Below are positions 8,105-20,500 of a stretch of 64,000 bases of DNA, piece after piece. Under the pieces are notes generated by a model, which saw nothing but the letters and a program-made list of their open reading frames with translations, made no database searches and was not told where the DNA came from. Source of the stretch: Pseudomonas congelans (GTDB lineage: Bacteria > Pseudomonadota > Gammaproteobacteria > Pseudomonadales > Pseudomonadaceae); assembly GCF_900103225.1 (NCBI RefSeq), contig NZ_FNJH01000001.1, forward strand, positions 141,178 through 205,177. Reading direction: 5' to 3'. Position numbers and translations under genes: made by a program. Numbering within the stretch: the first letter of the stretch is position 1; every line of letters starts with the position of its first letter.

Positions 8105-8127
8105 TAAATATTTCCTCGCCAATTCGT
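8105..8127 (+). promoter_or_regulatory. Candidate PvdS box with 15-nt spacer upstream of the NRPS operon
   Basis: TAAAT at 8105-8109 and CGT at 8125-8127 are separated by 15 nt, one less than in the other boxes of this window. It lies 55 nt upstream of the first NRPS start and is the only such sequence there. It probably drives all three NRPS genes. The short spacer could lower promoter strength. Confidence 0.5.
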
Positions 8128-8181
8128 TCTTGTTGATACGACCCCGCCCGACGGTCAGCCCCACTCAGCAAGGATCGACCC

Positions 8182-11100
8182 ATGAACCCCGAACACGCCC
8201 AGAAACTCGCTCGCCGTTTTGTCGAGTTGCCCCTTGAAAAACGCCGCCTGTTCCTCGATGGCATGCGCAAGGAAAACATGGATTTCTCGCTGTTCCCGAT
8301 CCCTTCCTGTGCCGGGCTGGCCGAGCGTGAGGGTCTGTCCTATGCCCAGCAACGCATGTGGTTTCTCTGGCAGCTGGACCCGCACAGCGCAGCCTACAAC
8401 CTGCCAATGTCGGTATGCCTGAACGGTCCGCTGGAGCTGCCGTTGCTGGAACGGGCTTTCAGTGCTCTGGTCGAGCGACATGAAAGCCTGCGCACCACCT
8501 TCGGTCAGGAGGGCGACCGGGCGTTTCAGCGTGTCGCGCCGCCAGCGCCGGTGAGCATCCGCCTGACCGACCTCAGCGCTTTGCCGCTTGAGCAGCGCTG
8601 GGCAAGTGCGCGTCAGGCCATGGCCGAACAGACCGCGCAAACCTTCGATCTGCAGCGTGGGCCGCTGTTCACCGTGCAGGTGCTGCGTCTGGCCGAGCAG
8701 GAGCATCTGCTGCTGCTCAACCTGCACCACATGATCACCGATGGCTGGTCGATGAACGTGCTGATCGACGAATGGCTGCGCGGCTACGACGCGCTGCTGG
8801 CCGGTAAACCGCTGCCTTTTCAGCCGTTGCTCGTGCAGTACCGCGATTATGCGGTCTGGCAACGCAGCTGGCTGGAAGCCGGTGAGCAGGAGCGTCAGCT
8901 GGACTACTGGCGCAGCCACCTGGGCGAAGAGCATCCGCTGCTGGAGCTGCCCACCGACCGTCCCTATCCGGCCTTGCCCAGCCACGCCGGCGCTCGCCTG
9001 GAACTGGCGCTGGAGCCCGAGCTGCTGCGTAACCTGAAAAGCCTTGCGCAACGCCAGGGCGTAACCCTGTTTGTGGTGCTGCTGGCGACCTTCAAAAGCC
9101 TGCTGCACCGCTACAGCGGGCAGACCGACATTCGTGTCGGCGGCCTGATCGCCAACCGCACCCGCAGCGAAACCGAAGGGCTGATCGGCTGCTTCATCAA
9201 TACTCAGGTACTGCGCAGTGAAGTGACAGCGCAGACCCGCTTCGTCGACCTGTTGAATATCGTCCGCGACGCCTCGACCGCTGCCCAGGCGCATCAGGAG
9301 TTGCCATTCGACGCCATCATCGACGCCCTGCAGCCGGAACGCAGTCAGAGCCATAACCCTTTATTTCAGGTGATGTTCAATCACCAGCCGGTGGTCGCCG
9401 ACCTGCTCGACAAACAGTTGAGCGGCGGTCTGCGCGTGGCCAATCTGCCTGCCGAACAACAGGCATTGGCGCAGCGCTCGCATGCCGCCGCCAGCGACCT
9501 GATGCTGGCCACCAGCGGTGAAGGCGAGCAGCTGCATGCCGCCTTTACCTACGCCACCGACATATTCGACGAGTCGACCATCGCTCGCCTGGCCGGGCAC
9601 TGGCGCAACCTGCTGGCCTCGGTCTGTGCCGATCCGCTGCAGACCGTCGCCGAGCTGTCGATGCTCTCCGCCGATGAGCGCACGCAACTGCTGGATGTCG
9701 ACAATGCCACCAAAGCTGACACCACAACCCCCGCGCATCGCCAGTTCGAAGCACAAGTGCAGCGCACGCCGCAGGCCCCGGCACTAATTCTCGCCCATGA
9801 AGGTCAATCGCCGAGCCTGAGCTACGCCGAATTGAACCAGCGCAGTAACCGTCTGGCGTGGCAGCTGCGCGAGCAGGGTGTCGATGCGGACGTGCTGGTC
9901 GGCGTGGCGCTGGGTCGTTCGCTGGACATGCCCGTGGCGCTGCTCGCCGTGCTCAAGGCGGGCGGTGCCTATGTGCCGCTGGACCTGAATGCGCCGAGCG
10001 AACGCTTGCGTCATGTGTTGGCGGACAGTGGCGTGAAACTGCTGCTGACCCACAGCGATCAGCTGACCAGGCTGCCTGCACTGGCTGATATTCAATACCT
10101 GTGCATCGATCGAATGAACAGCGAAACCGCCAGCGTGCACAACCTCGACGGCCCGGTCGATCCGGCCAGTCTGGCCTACGTGATTTACACCTCGGGGTCG
10201 ACCGGGCGGCCAAAAGGCGTGGCGATCAGTCATGCGGCGCTGGCCGAGTTCGTCACCCTGGGGGCGCACTACAGTGACCTGCGCGAAGGCGATCGGGTCC
10301 TGCAATTCGCCACCCATAGCTTCGATGGCTTCGTCGAGCAGTTCTACCCACCGTTGTGTCGCGGTGCGGCCGTTGTCCTGCGCGACGAGCGCCTGTGGGA
10401 CAGCGCCACCTTCCATCAGGTCATCGTCGAGCACGGCGTGACCCTCGCCGACCTGCCAGCGGCCTACTGGCTGACGCTGGTTCAGGACTTCGCCGCCAGC
10501 CCGCCCGCGCATTACGCTGCACTACGGCAGGTGCATGTCGGCGGTGAAGCCATGGCCGTCGAAGGTCTGCGCCTGTGGCACAAGGCCGGGCTGGGGCATG
10601 TCCGCCTGCTGAATACCTACGGCCCGACCGAAGCCACCGTGGTGTCGAGCATCCATGATTGCAGCACGCTGACCCCGCAGCAGGTGTCCTGGCGCGGTGT
10701 GCCGATTGGTCAGGCGCTGGCAGGACGACGCCTGTACGTTCTCGACGATCAAATGAACCTGCTGCCGCAAGGTGCGGTGGGCGAGCTGTACATCGGCGGC
10801 CCTGGCCTGGCGCGCGGTTATCACGCCCAGCCCGGACTGAGCGCCGAACGTTTTGTCGCCGATCCGTTTGTCAGCGGGGAGCGCCTGTATCGCACCGGCG
10901 ACCGTGCCCGACTGCGTGCCGATGGCGCTGTCGAGTACATCGGCCGGGTCGATCATCAAGTGAAAATTCGCGGTTTCCGCATCGAGCTGGGCGAGATCGA
11001 ATCGCGCCTGCAGCAATGCGCGGGCGTGCGCGAGGCCGTGGTGCTGGCCATCGAACTGGCGGGCAGCACGCATCTGGTCGCCTACGCGGTGCCAGATGTT

Positions 11101-11592
11101 GTCGCCTCCACAGAGGCCGAACAACTGGCCCTGCGCCAGAGCATCCGCAGCCAGTTGCAAGCCAGCCTGCCGGATTACATGGTGCCGACGCACATGCTGC
11201 TGTTGCCGGAGCTGCCCTTGACGCCCAGCGGCAAGCTGGACCGCAAGGCATTGCCGGCCCCCGACGCAAGCCAGTTGCAGGCGCGTTACCGGGCGCCGCA
11301 CAGCGAGGTGGAAATCTGTCTGGCCGCCATCTGGCAGGACGTCCTTCACGCGCCTCAGGTGGGCCTGGACGATCACTTTTTCGAACTGGGCGGGCATTCG
11401 TTGCTCGCCGCGCAAGTCATCGCCCGCATCAAGACGCAACTGGGCATCAGCCTGCCGCTGCGCAGCCTGTTTGAAAAACCGCTGCTCGGTGAGCTCGCTG
11501 TCGAAGTGGCAGCGCTGACCGACAACAACACGGACAACGACTGGAGCGACATGGACCAGTTCATGGATTCACTGGAGGAATTCGGCGCATGA
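8182..11592 (+). CDS. Pyoverdine side-chain NRPS, Lys module (C-A-T)
   Basis: This 1136-residue single-module NRPS is the first of the side-chain synthetases. A short helical N terminus (HAQKLARRFVELPLEKRR) is shared by all three NRPSs. The condensation domain spans about 45-480 with HHMITDGWS near 190. The adenylation domain spans about 510-1020 with TSGSTGRPKG near 670. The carrier domain has DHFFELGGHSLL near 1065. The specificity positions read D-G-E-D-H-G-T-V-V, the code I know for lysine in pyoverdine synthetases; in P. syringae pyoverdine the lysine is linked through its epsilon-amino group. No epimerase is present. The acidic C-terminal tail (DMDQFMDSLEEFG) may dock to the next enzyme. 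The stop overlaps the next start by 4 bp (ATGA). Confidence 0.9.
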   Translation: MNPEHAQKLARRFVELPLEKRRLFLDGMRKENMDFSLFPIPSCAGLAEREGLSYAQQRMWFLWQLDPHSAAYNLPMSVCLNGPLELPLLERAFSALVERHESLRTTFGQEGDRAFQRVAPPAPVSIRLTDLSALPLEQRWASARQAMAEQTAQTFDLQRGPLFTVQVLRLAEQEHLLLLNLHHMITDGWSMNVLIDEWLRGYDALLAGKPLPFQPLLVQYRDYAVWQRSWLEAGEQERQLDYWRSHLGEEHPLLELPTDRPYPALPSHAGARLELALEPELLRNLKSLAQRQGVTLFVVLLATFKSLLHRYSGQTDIRVGGLIANRTRSETEGLIGCFINTQVLRSEVTAQTRFVDLLNIVRDASTAAQAHQELPFDAIIDALQPERSQSHNPLFQVMFNHQPVVADLLDKQLSGGLRVANLPAEQQALAQRSHAAASDLMLATSGEGEQLHAAFTYATDIFDESTIARLAGHWRNLLASVCADPLQTVAELSMLSADERTQLLDVDNATKADTTTPAHRQFEAQVQRTPQAPALILAHEGQSPSLSYAELNQRSNRLAWQLREQGVDADVLVGVALGRSLDMPVALLAVLKAGGAYVPLDLNAPSERLRHVLADSGVKLLLTHSDQLTRLPALADIQYLCIDRMNSETASVHNLDGPVDPASLAYVIYTSGSTGRPKGVAISHAALAEFVTLGAHYSDLREGDRVLQFATHSFDGFVEQFYPPLCRGAAVVLRDERLWDSATFHQVIVEHGVTLADLPAAYWLTLVQDFAASPPAHYAALRQVHVGGEAMAVEGLRLWHKAGLGHVRLLNTYGPTEATVVSSIHDCSTLTPQQVSWRGVPIGQALAGRRLYVLDDQMNLLPQGAVGELYIGGPGLARGYHAQPGLSAERFVADPFVSGERLYRTGDRARLRADGAVEYIGRVDHQVKIRGFRIELGEIESRLQQCAGVREAVVLAIELAGSTHLVAYAVPDVVASTEAEQLALRQSIRSQLQASLPDYMVPTHMLLLPELPLTPSGKLDRKALPAPDASQLQARYRAPHSEVEICLAAIWQDVLHAPQVGLDDHFFELGGHSLLAAQVIARIKTQLGISLPLRSLFEKPLLGELAVEVAALTDNNTDNDWSDMDQFMDSLEEFGA

Positions 11593-14500
11593 CCGCGACC
11601 ACTGCTGCACGCATCGCGAAACGTTTTGTCGGCCTGTCGCTGGAGCAACGTCAACAGTTCCTCACCCGGTTACGCCAAGAGGGCAAGGATTTCAGCCTGT
11701 TGCCGGTGCCGGTCAGTCGGCATGACGTCAGCGCCATTCCGCTGTCCTTCGCGCAGCAACGCCTGCTGTTTCTCTGGCAGCTCGATCCGTCGAGCGACGC
11801 GTACAAGATGACCACCGGCCTGCGTCTGCACGGCACGTTGAACGAGTCGGCGTTGCGCCGTGCATTCGATCATCTGATCGAGCGTCACGAGGTACTGCGC
11901 ACGGTGTTTCATACCGATGGCGATCAGGCGCAGCAAGTGCTGCTGCACGACCAGGCAGTGGCATTGGAGAGCATCGATCTGGCCGGTTTGACCGATGGCG
12001 AACTGCGCGATGCCGAGCTGGCGCTGCAAGTAGCCACAGTCACCGGCCAACCGTTTGATCTGCGCACGGGGCCGCTACTGCGCGCGCACCTTTTCCGACT
12101 GACTGAAGATGAGCATGTGCTGGTTGTGAGCATGCACCACATCGTCTCCGACGGCTGGTCGATGGACGTGATGATTCAGGAGTTCGTGCACTGCTATCAG
12201 GCGTACTGCGAGGGCCGCGAACCCGCGCTGCCGGAACTGCCGCTGCAATACGCCGATTATGCGATCTGGCAGCGCAGCTGGCTGGAGGCGGGCGAGGGCG
12301 CACGTCAGCTGGAGTACTGGCGTAACCGGTTGGGTAACGAGCAACCGCTGCTGGACGCAGCACCGGATTTCCCGCGCCCGGCCACGCAGAGCTATCAGGG
12401 CGAGCACCTGCGCTTCGATTTCGGCGTTGATCTGTCGCGGCGGCTCAACGCCTTTGCGCGTACACAGGGCATGACCCTGTTCATGCTGGTGCTGGCCGGC
12501 TTTTCGCTGTTTCTGTCGCGCAAGGCCGGGCAGCGTGATATCCGCATCGGCGTGCCGAATGCCAACCGCGGTCGCGCTGAAACCGAAGGGCTGATCGGCT
12601 TCTTCATCAATACTCAGGTTTTGCGCTGCCAGGTGGACGAACGCCTGAGCTACCTCGACCTGCTGGCGCAGATTCGCGACACCTCGTTCGGTGCACAGGC
12701 GCATCAGGACGTGCCCTTCGAGCAACTGGTCGACCAACTGGCGCCCGAGCGCAGTCTGGGCCACAACCCGCTGTTCCAGGCCAAGTTCAACCAGAACGTG
12801 GTCCTCAAGCAGAAAACCACGCTCAGGCTGGCCGGGCTGGAGGTCAGCGAGTACGCGTTCGACAAACAGGGTGCGCATTTCGATCTGGCGCTGGACATCA
12901 CCGATGACGGCACACTGATCCACGGCGACATGGCCTACGCCAGCGACCTGTATCGACGCACCAGCGTCGAAGGTTTCATCCCGGAACTGCTCGCGCTGTT
13001 CGAAACCCTGCTCGACGCGCCGCAGGCGCCGCTGTTCAGCCTCGCAGCACTGACGGTCGAGCCGAAGCGTGATGCTCGCGAACCCGCGCCGCACATGCTG
13101 CAACTGTGGGACCGACAGGTCGAACGGCAACCTCATGCGCAGGCAGCCCGTTGCCTGGATCGTACGCTGACCACGCTGCAACTGGAGCAGGCCGCCAATC
13201 AGCTGGCTCATCAGTTGGTTCGCATGGGTATCAGCGAAGGCCAGCCGGTCGCGGTATTGATGGAACGCTCGCTGGACTGGCTGACCGCCGTGCTGGCGAT
13301 TTTCAAGGCCGGCGGTGTGTACATGCCGCTGGACGTCAAAGCCCCCGATGCGCGATTGCAACAGATGCTGGTCAATGCGCAAGCCAGGGTGCTGCTGTGT
13401 GCCGAGGGCGATGTGCGGCAGACCTCACTGGGTGTTGCCGGTTGTCAGGGCCTGGCCTGGACGCCTGCGCTGTGGCAGGACCTGCCTGTCAGTCGGCCTG
13501 ACAGCCTGCCTTCAGGCGATTCGGCGGCCTACGTGATTCATACCTCCGGCTCGACTGGCCAGGCAAAAGGTGTGCTGGTCAGCCAGAGCGCGCTGGCCGG
13601 TTACCTGCGCGGCTTGCTGGAGCAGTTGCAACTGGCCCCCGATGCGAGCATGGCGCTGGTGTCGACCATCGCCGCCGACCTTGGTCATACCGTGCTGTTC
13701 GGCGCGCTGTGCTCGGGACGCACGCTGCACGTGTTGACCGAGGCGTTGGGTTTCGACCCGGATGTCTTTGCGGCCTACATGGTCGAGCATCAGGTGGGCG
13801 TGCTGAAAATCGTACCCGGCCATCTGGCCGCGCTGTTGCAGGCCGGCCGGCCAGCCGATGTCCTGCCGCAGCATGCGCTGATTGTCGGCGGCGAAGCCTG
13901 CTCGCCCGCGCTGGTCGAGCAGATCCGTCAGCTCAAGCCGGGTTGTCGGGTGATCAACCACTACGGCCCGAGCGAAACCACCGTCGGCGTGCTGACCCAT
14001 GAAGTAGCGATGTCATCCTGTGGAAGCGAGCTTACTCGCGAAGAGGCCGATACAGGCTTGCGAAACAGGTCGGCTGGGCCATCGCTTTCGCGAGCAAGCT
14101 CGCTCCCACAGGTCCCATGTTTCCCACAGAGCACTGCACACTCTGGCGGTACTCTGCGCAGCGTGCCGGTCGGTACGCCGTTGCCGGGGGCCAGTGCCTA
14201 TGTGCTGGATGACGTGCTGAACCCGGTCGGCACTCAGGTCGCTGGCGAGTTGTACATCGGCGGCGACAGCGTGGCGCTGGGCTATATCGGCCAGCCTGCG
14301 CTGACCGCCGAGCGCTTCGTGCCGGACCCGTTCGCGCAGGACGGCACGCGCGTCTACCGCAGCGGCGACCGCATGCGCCGCAATCATCAGGGCCTGCTGG
14401 AGTTCATCGGTCGGGCCGACGATCAGGTCAAGGTTCGCGGCTATCGTGTCGAGCCTGCAGAGGTCGCGCGGGTGTTGCTGGGCCTGGCTTCGGTGGCGCA

Positions 14501-17500
14501 GGTCAGCGTACTGGCATTGCCCATCGATGACGATCAGACCCGGCTGCAACTGGTGGCCTATTGCGTGGCGGCAGGCGGGGCAGACCTGAGTGTCGACAGC
14601 CTGCGCGAGCAACTGACTGCGCGCTTGCCGGACTACATGGTGCCTGCACAGATCATGTTGCTGGACAGTCTGCCACTGACTGCCAACGGCAAGCTCGACA
14701 AGCGCGCCTTGCCCAAGCCCGGTGTGGTCAAGCAGCGCTACACCGCGCCGGTCGGCGAGATCGAGGAAAAGCTCGCTGCCGTATGGGCGGACGTCCTCAA
14801 GCTGGAGCAGGTCGGCAGCACCGACAACTTCTTCGAACTGGGCGGCGATTCGATCCTGAGCCTGCAGATCATCGCCCGCGCCAAGCGCCAGGGCATCAAG
14901 CTTAGCCCCAAGCAATTGTTCGAGAAACAGACCATCGGCCAACTGGCCTCAGTGGCGAAACTGATTCAGAAAAAGCCCGCCGCCGTGGCGGAGCACATCA
15001 GCGGTTCGTTGCCGTTGCTGCCGATTCAGGCGCGCTTCTTCGAACTGGACATCCCCGAGCGCCAGCACTGGAATCAGGCGCTGATGCTCAAGCCTTTGCA
15101 AACGCTGGAGGCCATTCATCTTCAGTCGGCATTGACTGCGTTGGTCGAGCAGCATGACGCACTGCGTCTGGGCTTCACTCAACAGAACGGTCACTGGCAC
15201 GCCACCTTCGGCGCGCTGAATACTCGCGAGCTGCTCTGGACCCATGAGCTGGACAGCATCGAGCGTTTGCCCGAACTGGCCACCGAGGCACAACGCAGCC
15301 TGGACCTGAAAGACGGCCCGCTGCTGCGTGCCGTGCTGATCAATCTGCCACAAGGTGAACAGCGCCTGTTACTGGTCATTCACCATCTGCTGGTGGACGG
15401 TGTTTCATGGCGGGTGTTGCTGGAAGACCTGCAACAGGCGTACCTCGCCCTGGCGCAAGGCGAGCCGGTAGCACTCGCCGCAAAAACTACGTCGCTCAAA
15501 CGTTGGGCCGAGCAATTGCAAGCGTATGCGACCGGCGAGACGCTGGCGGCCGAGCGCGATTACTGGCTGCAAGCCTTGCAGCGCGCCGACCAGCCGCTGC
15601 CTCGCGATAAACCCGAAGGCACGATGCGCAATCGTGACGCGGCGCATGCATCTTCCTGGCTGAGCCGTGACCTGACCCACAAGCTGCTGAAAGTCGCGCC
15701 GGCCGCGTACCGCACGCAAGTCAACGACCTGCTGCTGACGGCGCTGGCCCAGGTCCTGTGTGAATGGAGCCAGCAGCCCTCGGTGCTGATCCAGCTGGAA
15801 GGGCATGGCCGTGAAGACCTGTTCGACGATACCGATCTAAGCCGCACGGTGGGCTGGTTCAGCAGCCTGTTTCCGGTGCGCCTCACGCCGCAGATCGCGC
15901 CGGGCGCGAGCTTGTGTGGCATCAAGGAGCAATTGCGTGCGGTGCCTCACAAGGGCATCGGCTACGGCATGCTGCGTTATACGGGCGAGGCGTCTTTCGC
16001 ACAGCAATTGGCCGCCTTGCCGCAGGCGCGAGTCACTTTCAATTATCTGGGCCAGTTCGACGGCAGCTTCAATGCGCGCGAGGCTGCGTTGTTCGTGCCG
16101 AGTGCCGACAGTGCAGGCGCTGCGCTGTGCGAAGACGGGCCGCTGGGCAACTGGCTGAGCCTCAACGGTCAGGTGTTCGACGGCCAGTTGCAACTGGACT
16201 GGAGCTTCAGCCGCGAGGTGTATCACGCCTCAACCATCGACACCCTGGCGCGTCGCTATGAGCAGGCGCTGACTACCCTGATCGAACATTGCACGGCCGG
16301 GCATCAAGGCGTCACGCCATCGGACTTCCCGCTGGCGCAACTCACCCAGGCGCAGCTTGACGGTCTGCCGATTGCTGCGGGTCAGATCGACGATATCTAC
16401 CCGCTGTCGCCGATGCAGCAAGGCATGCTGTTTCATTCGCTGTTCGATGAAGGCGCGGGCAACTACATCAACCAGTTGCGGGTGAACATTCGTGGGCTGG
16501 ATGTGCCGCGTTTCCGCAACGCCTGGCAGGCTGCGCTGGACCATCACGACGTACTGCGCAGCTGTTTTGTCAGCCAGCGCGAGCAGTCGCTGCAAGTGGT
16601 GCAGCGTCAGGTCGAGGTGCCCTTTGTCGAGCTGGATGCGCGTCGCCAGCCAGAAAGCTGGCTCGACGACTGGGTGCAGGCCGACCGTCAGCAAGGCTTC
16701 GATCTGGCGCAAGGACCATTGTTGCGCCTGGCCGTGTTGCGCACCGCCGATGACGTGTGGCATCTGGTGTATACCAGCCACCACATCCTCATGGATGGCT
16801 GGAGCAGCTCGCGCCTGCTCGGTGAAGTGCTGCAGCGCTACAGCGGCCAGGTGCCGCCGAAACAGGCGGGTCGCTATCGTGATTACATTCAGTGGCTGCA
16901 GGCTCAGGAGGCCGATGCCAGCGAGCGCTTCTGGAGCGCAGAGCTGGCGGAACTGGACGAGCCGACTCGTTTGTTGCAGGCGTTCAGGTCTTCGGCCGAG
17001 GGGCAGGGCTACGGCGACTACATCCAGCTGATCGACAGCGACGGCACGCGTCGGTTGAGCGACTTTGCCCGCGAGCAGCGCGTCACTCTCAATACGCTGC
17101 TGCAATCGGCCTGGCTGTTACTGCTGCAGCGCTACACCGGCCAGTCCAGCGTGACCTTTGGCGCGACCGTGGCAGGGCGTCCGGCAGAATTGCCGGGTGT
17201 CGAGGAACAACTGGGGCTGTTCATCAATACCTTGCCGGTCATCGCCAGCCCGCGTGCCGAGCAGACGGTGGCCGACTGGGTGCAGCAGGTACAGGCGAAA
17301 AACCTTGCCCTGCGCGAGCATGAGCACACGCCGCTGTATGACATCCAGCGCTGGGCGCGCAACAGTGGCGAGGCGTTGTTCGACAACATTCTGGTGTTCG
17401 AAAACTACCCGGTGTCCGAAGCCCTGCAGCGCGCGCCGGACGGTCTGGCCTTCAGCGACCTGCGCAATCAGGAGCAGGCGCATTACCCGCTGACCCTGGT

Positions 17501-20500
17501 GGTCGAGGCCAATGAGGTGCTGTCGGTGCGTTTCAGTTACGACCGCCAGCACTTCAGCGCCGAAGGCATTCTGCAACTGGCGGCGCATTTCGATCACCTG
17601 CTGCAGAGCCTCTGCGCATCGGCAACCACGCGACTCGGCGAACTGGCATTGCCGACCGCCTGGACGCAAAGCGTGCAGCGCTACCCGAGCGAGCACTGCG
17701 CCCATCAACGCATCGAAGCCCAGGCCGAGCGTAACCCTCAGGCCATCGCCCTGAGTTTTGGCGATGAACAACTGAGTTACCAGCAGCTCAACCAGCGCGC
17801 CAACCAGCTGGCGCACAAACTGCGCGAGCAGGGCGTCGGCCCGGATGTGCGCGTCGGGCTGGCTGCCGAGCGCGGCCTGGAGATGATTGTCGGCATGCTG
17901 GCCATCCTCAAGGCCGGCGGCGCTTATGTGCCACTGGACCCGGATTATCCGCAGGATCGCCTGAGCTTTCTGATGCATGACAGCGGTATCCAGCTGTTGC
18001 TGACCCAGACGTCGCTGCTCGACAAACTGCCGATCCCCGAACAGGTGCAGACGCTCGATCTGGCTGACGCTCTGAACGGTTACAGCACGGAAAACCCGCT
18101 CAACCAGACCGCGCCGGACAACCTGGCCTATGTGATCTACACCTCGGGCTCGACCGGCAAACCGAAAGGCACCTTGCTTGCCCATCGCAACCTTATGCGC
18201 CTGTTTGCCGCGACGGATGACTGGTTCAAGTTCAGCGAAAAGGACGTGTGGACGCTGTTCCATTCCTTCGCCTTCGACTTCTCGGTCTGGGAGATTTTCG
18301 GCGCGCTGCTGAATGGCGGCCGACTGGTCATCGTGCCCCGCGAAGTGACCCGCTCGCCGGAAGATTTCCATGCGCTGCTGGTCGAACAGCAGGTCACGGT
18401 GCTCAACCAGACGCCGTCGGCGTTCAAGCAACTGATGCGCGTGGCCTGCGATTCACCGGTACCGATGTCGTTGCAGAAAATCATCTTCGGCGGCGAGGCG
18501 CTGGACGTCGCCAGCCTGAAGCCGTGGTTCGAGCGCTTTGGTGATCAGACGCCGCAACTGATCAACATGTACGGCATCACTGAAACCACTGTGCACGTGA
18601 CCTATCGACCGATCACGTTGGCTGACACGCAGAATCCCGCCAGCCCGATTGGCGAGGCGATTCCCGACCTGTCCTGGTATGTGCTGGACGCCGATTTCAA
18701 CCCGGTCGCCCAGGGCTGCAGTGGCGAGCTGCACATCGGTCATGCCGGTCTGGCGCGCGGTTATCACAATCGCGCCGCGCTGACTGCCGAACGCTTTGTA
18801 CCCGATCCGTTTTCCAACGATGGTGGCCGCCTGTACCGCACCGGCGATCTTGCACGCTATCGGGCTGGTGGGATGATCGACTACGCCGGGCGCATCGACC
18901 ATCAGGTGAAGATTCGCGGCTTCCGCATCGAGCTGGGTGAAATCGAAGCGCGGCTGCAAGCGTACCCGGCTGTGCGCGAAGTGAGTGTGCTGGCGCTGGA
19001 CGGGCAGTTGGCTGCGTACCTGGTGCCTACTGAGGCTGATCAGGATCAGCAGAGTCTTCGTGAAATGCTGAAAAGCGAACTCAGGGCGCACTTGCCGGAT
19101 TACATGGTGCCCACCCATTTCATCGTCCTCGACAGCATGCCGCTGACCGCCAACGGCAAGCTAGACCGCAAGGCGCTGCCGGCGCCGGATGCCAGCCAGT
19201 TACAGGCTACCTACAGCGCCCCGCAAGGCGAGCTGGAGCAGCAACTGGCAGCGATCTGGGCCGATGTGTTGAAGGTCGAGCGGGTCGGGCGCAGCGACAA
19301 CTTTTTCGAGCTCGGCGGCCATTCGCTGCTGGCCACTCAGGTGATTTCGCGTATCCGTCAGCAACTGGACGTCGAGTTATCGTTACGCGACCTGTTCGAA
19401 GCGCGTGATCTGGCGGCCTTCGCGCTGGCCGCAGGCGCAGGGCATGGCAACGACGCGCCGCGCTTCATCAAGGCCGACCGCACGCAGCCGCTGGGGCTTT
19501 CCTATGCGCAACAGCGGCAGTGGTTCCTCTGGCAGCTTGACCCCGAGAACACGGCGTACATTATTCCCGCAGCCCTGCGCCTGCGCGGTTCGCTGGACAT
19601 CGCAGCGCTGGAGCACAGTTTCAGCGCGCTGATCGCCCGCCATGAAACCCTGCGCACGACCTTCCGCCAGCAGGGCGATCAGGCACTGCAGATCGTCCAT
19701 CCGCCACGCGCCTTGACCCTGTCTGTCGAATCGGTGCCCAGCGGCCAGAGCCTTGAAGCCTGCGTGCAGCAGGAAATGCAGCGCCCGTTCGATCTGGAGC
19801 AGGGGCCGCTGTTGCGGGTCCGCTTGCTGAACCTGAACACCGACGAGCATGTGCTGATTCTGACCCAGCATCACATCGTCTCCGATGGCTGGTCGATGCC
19901 GATCATGATCGATGAACTGGTGCGCCTGTACAAGGGTTACAGTCAGGGCCGTGAGGTGAGCCTGACCGCGCTTAACCTGCAATACGCCGACTATGCACTG
20001 TGGCAGCGGACCTGGATGGAGGCCGGCGAGCAGGCCCGGCAGCTGGATTACTGGAAGCAGCAACTGGGCGATCAGCAGCCGATTCTGGAACTGCCCGCCG
20101 ATTACCCGCGGCCAGTGGTGCAAAGCCATGCCGGTGCGCGGCTGGCCGTGCAACTGGAACCCGCGCTGATCGATGGCTTGAAGCAGGTCGCGCGGCAACA
20201 GGGCGTGACCCTGTTCATGCTGTTGCTGGCGTCTTTCCAGAGCCTGCTGCACCGTCACAGTGGCCAGTCGGACATTCGCGTCGGCGTGCCGATTGCCAAC
20301 CGCAACCGCGCTGAAACCGAAGGCCTGATCGGCTTCTTCGTCAACACACAGGTGCTGCGCGCCGAGTTTGACGTGCATACGACGTTCAACGAGCTGCTGC
20401 AGCAGGTCAAACACACCGCCCTGCAAGCCCAGGCGCATCAGGAGCTGCCATTTGAGCAACTGGTCGAAGCCCTGCAGCCACAGCGCAGCCTCAGCCATAG

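Noticed and set aside
14010..14156. The second NRPS as a pseudogene broken by the REPIN
   Set aside because: The stretch is a whole number of codons, the frame stays open to the normal end, and all core motifs on both sides are intact.
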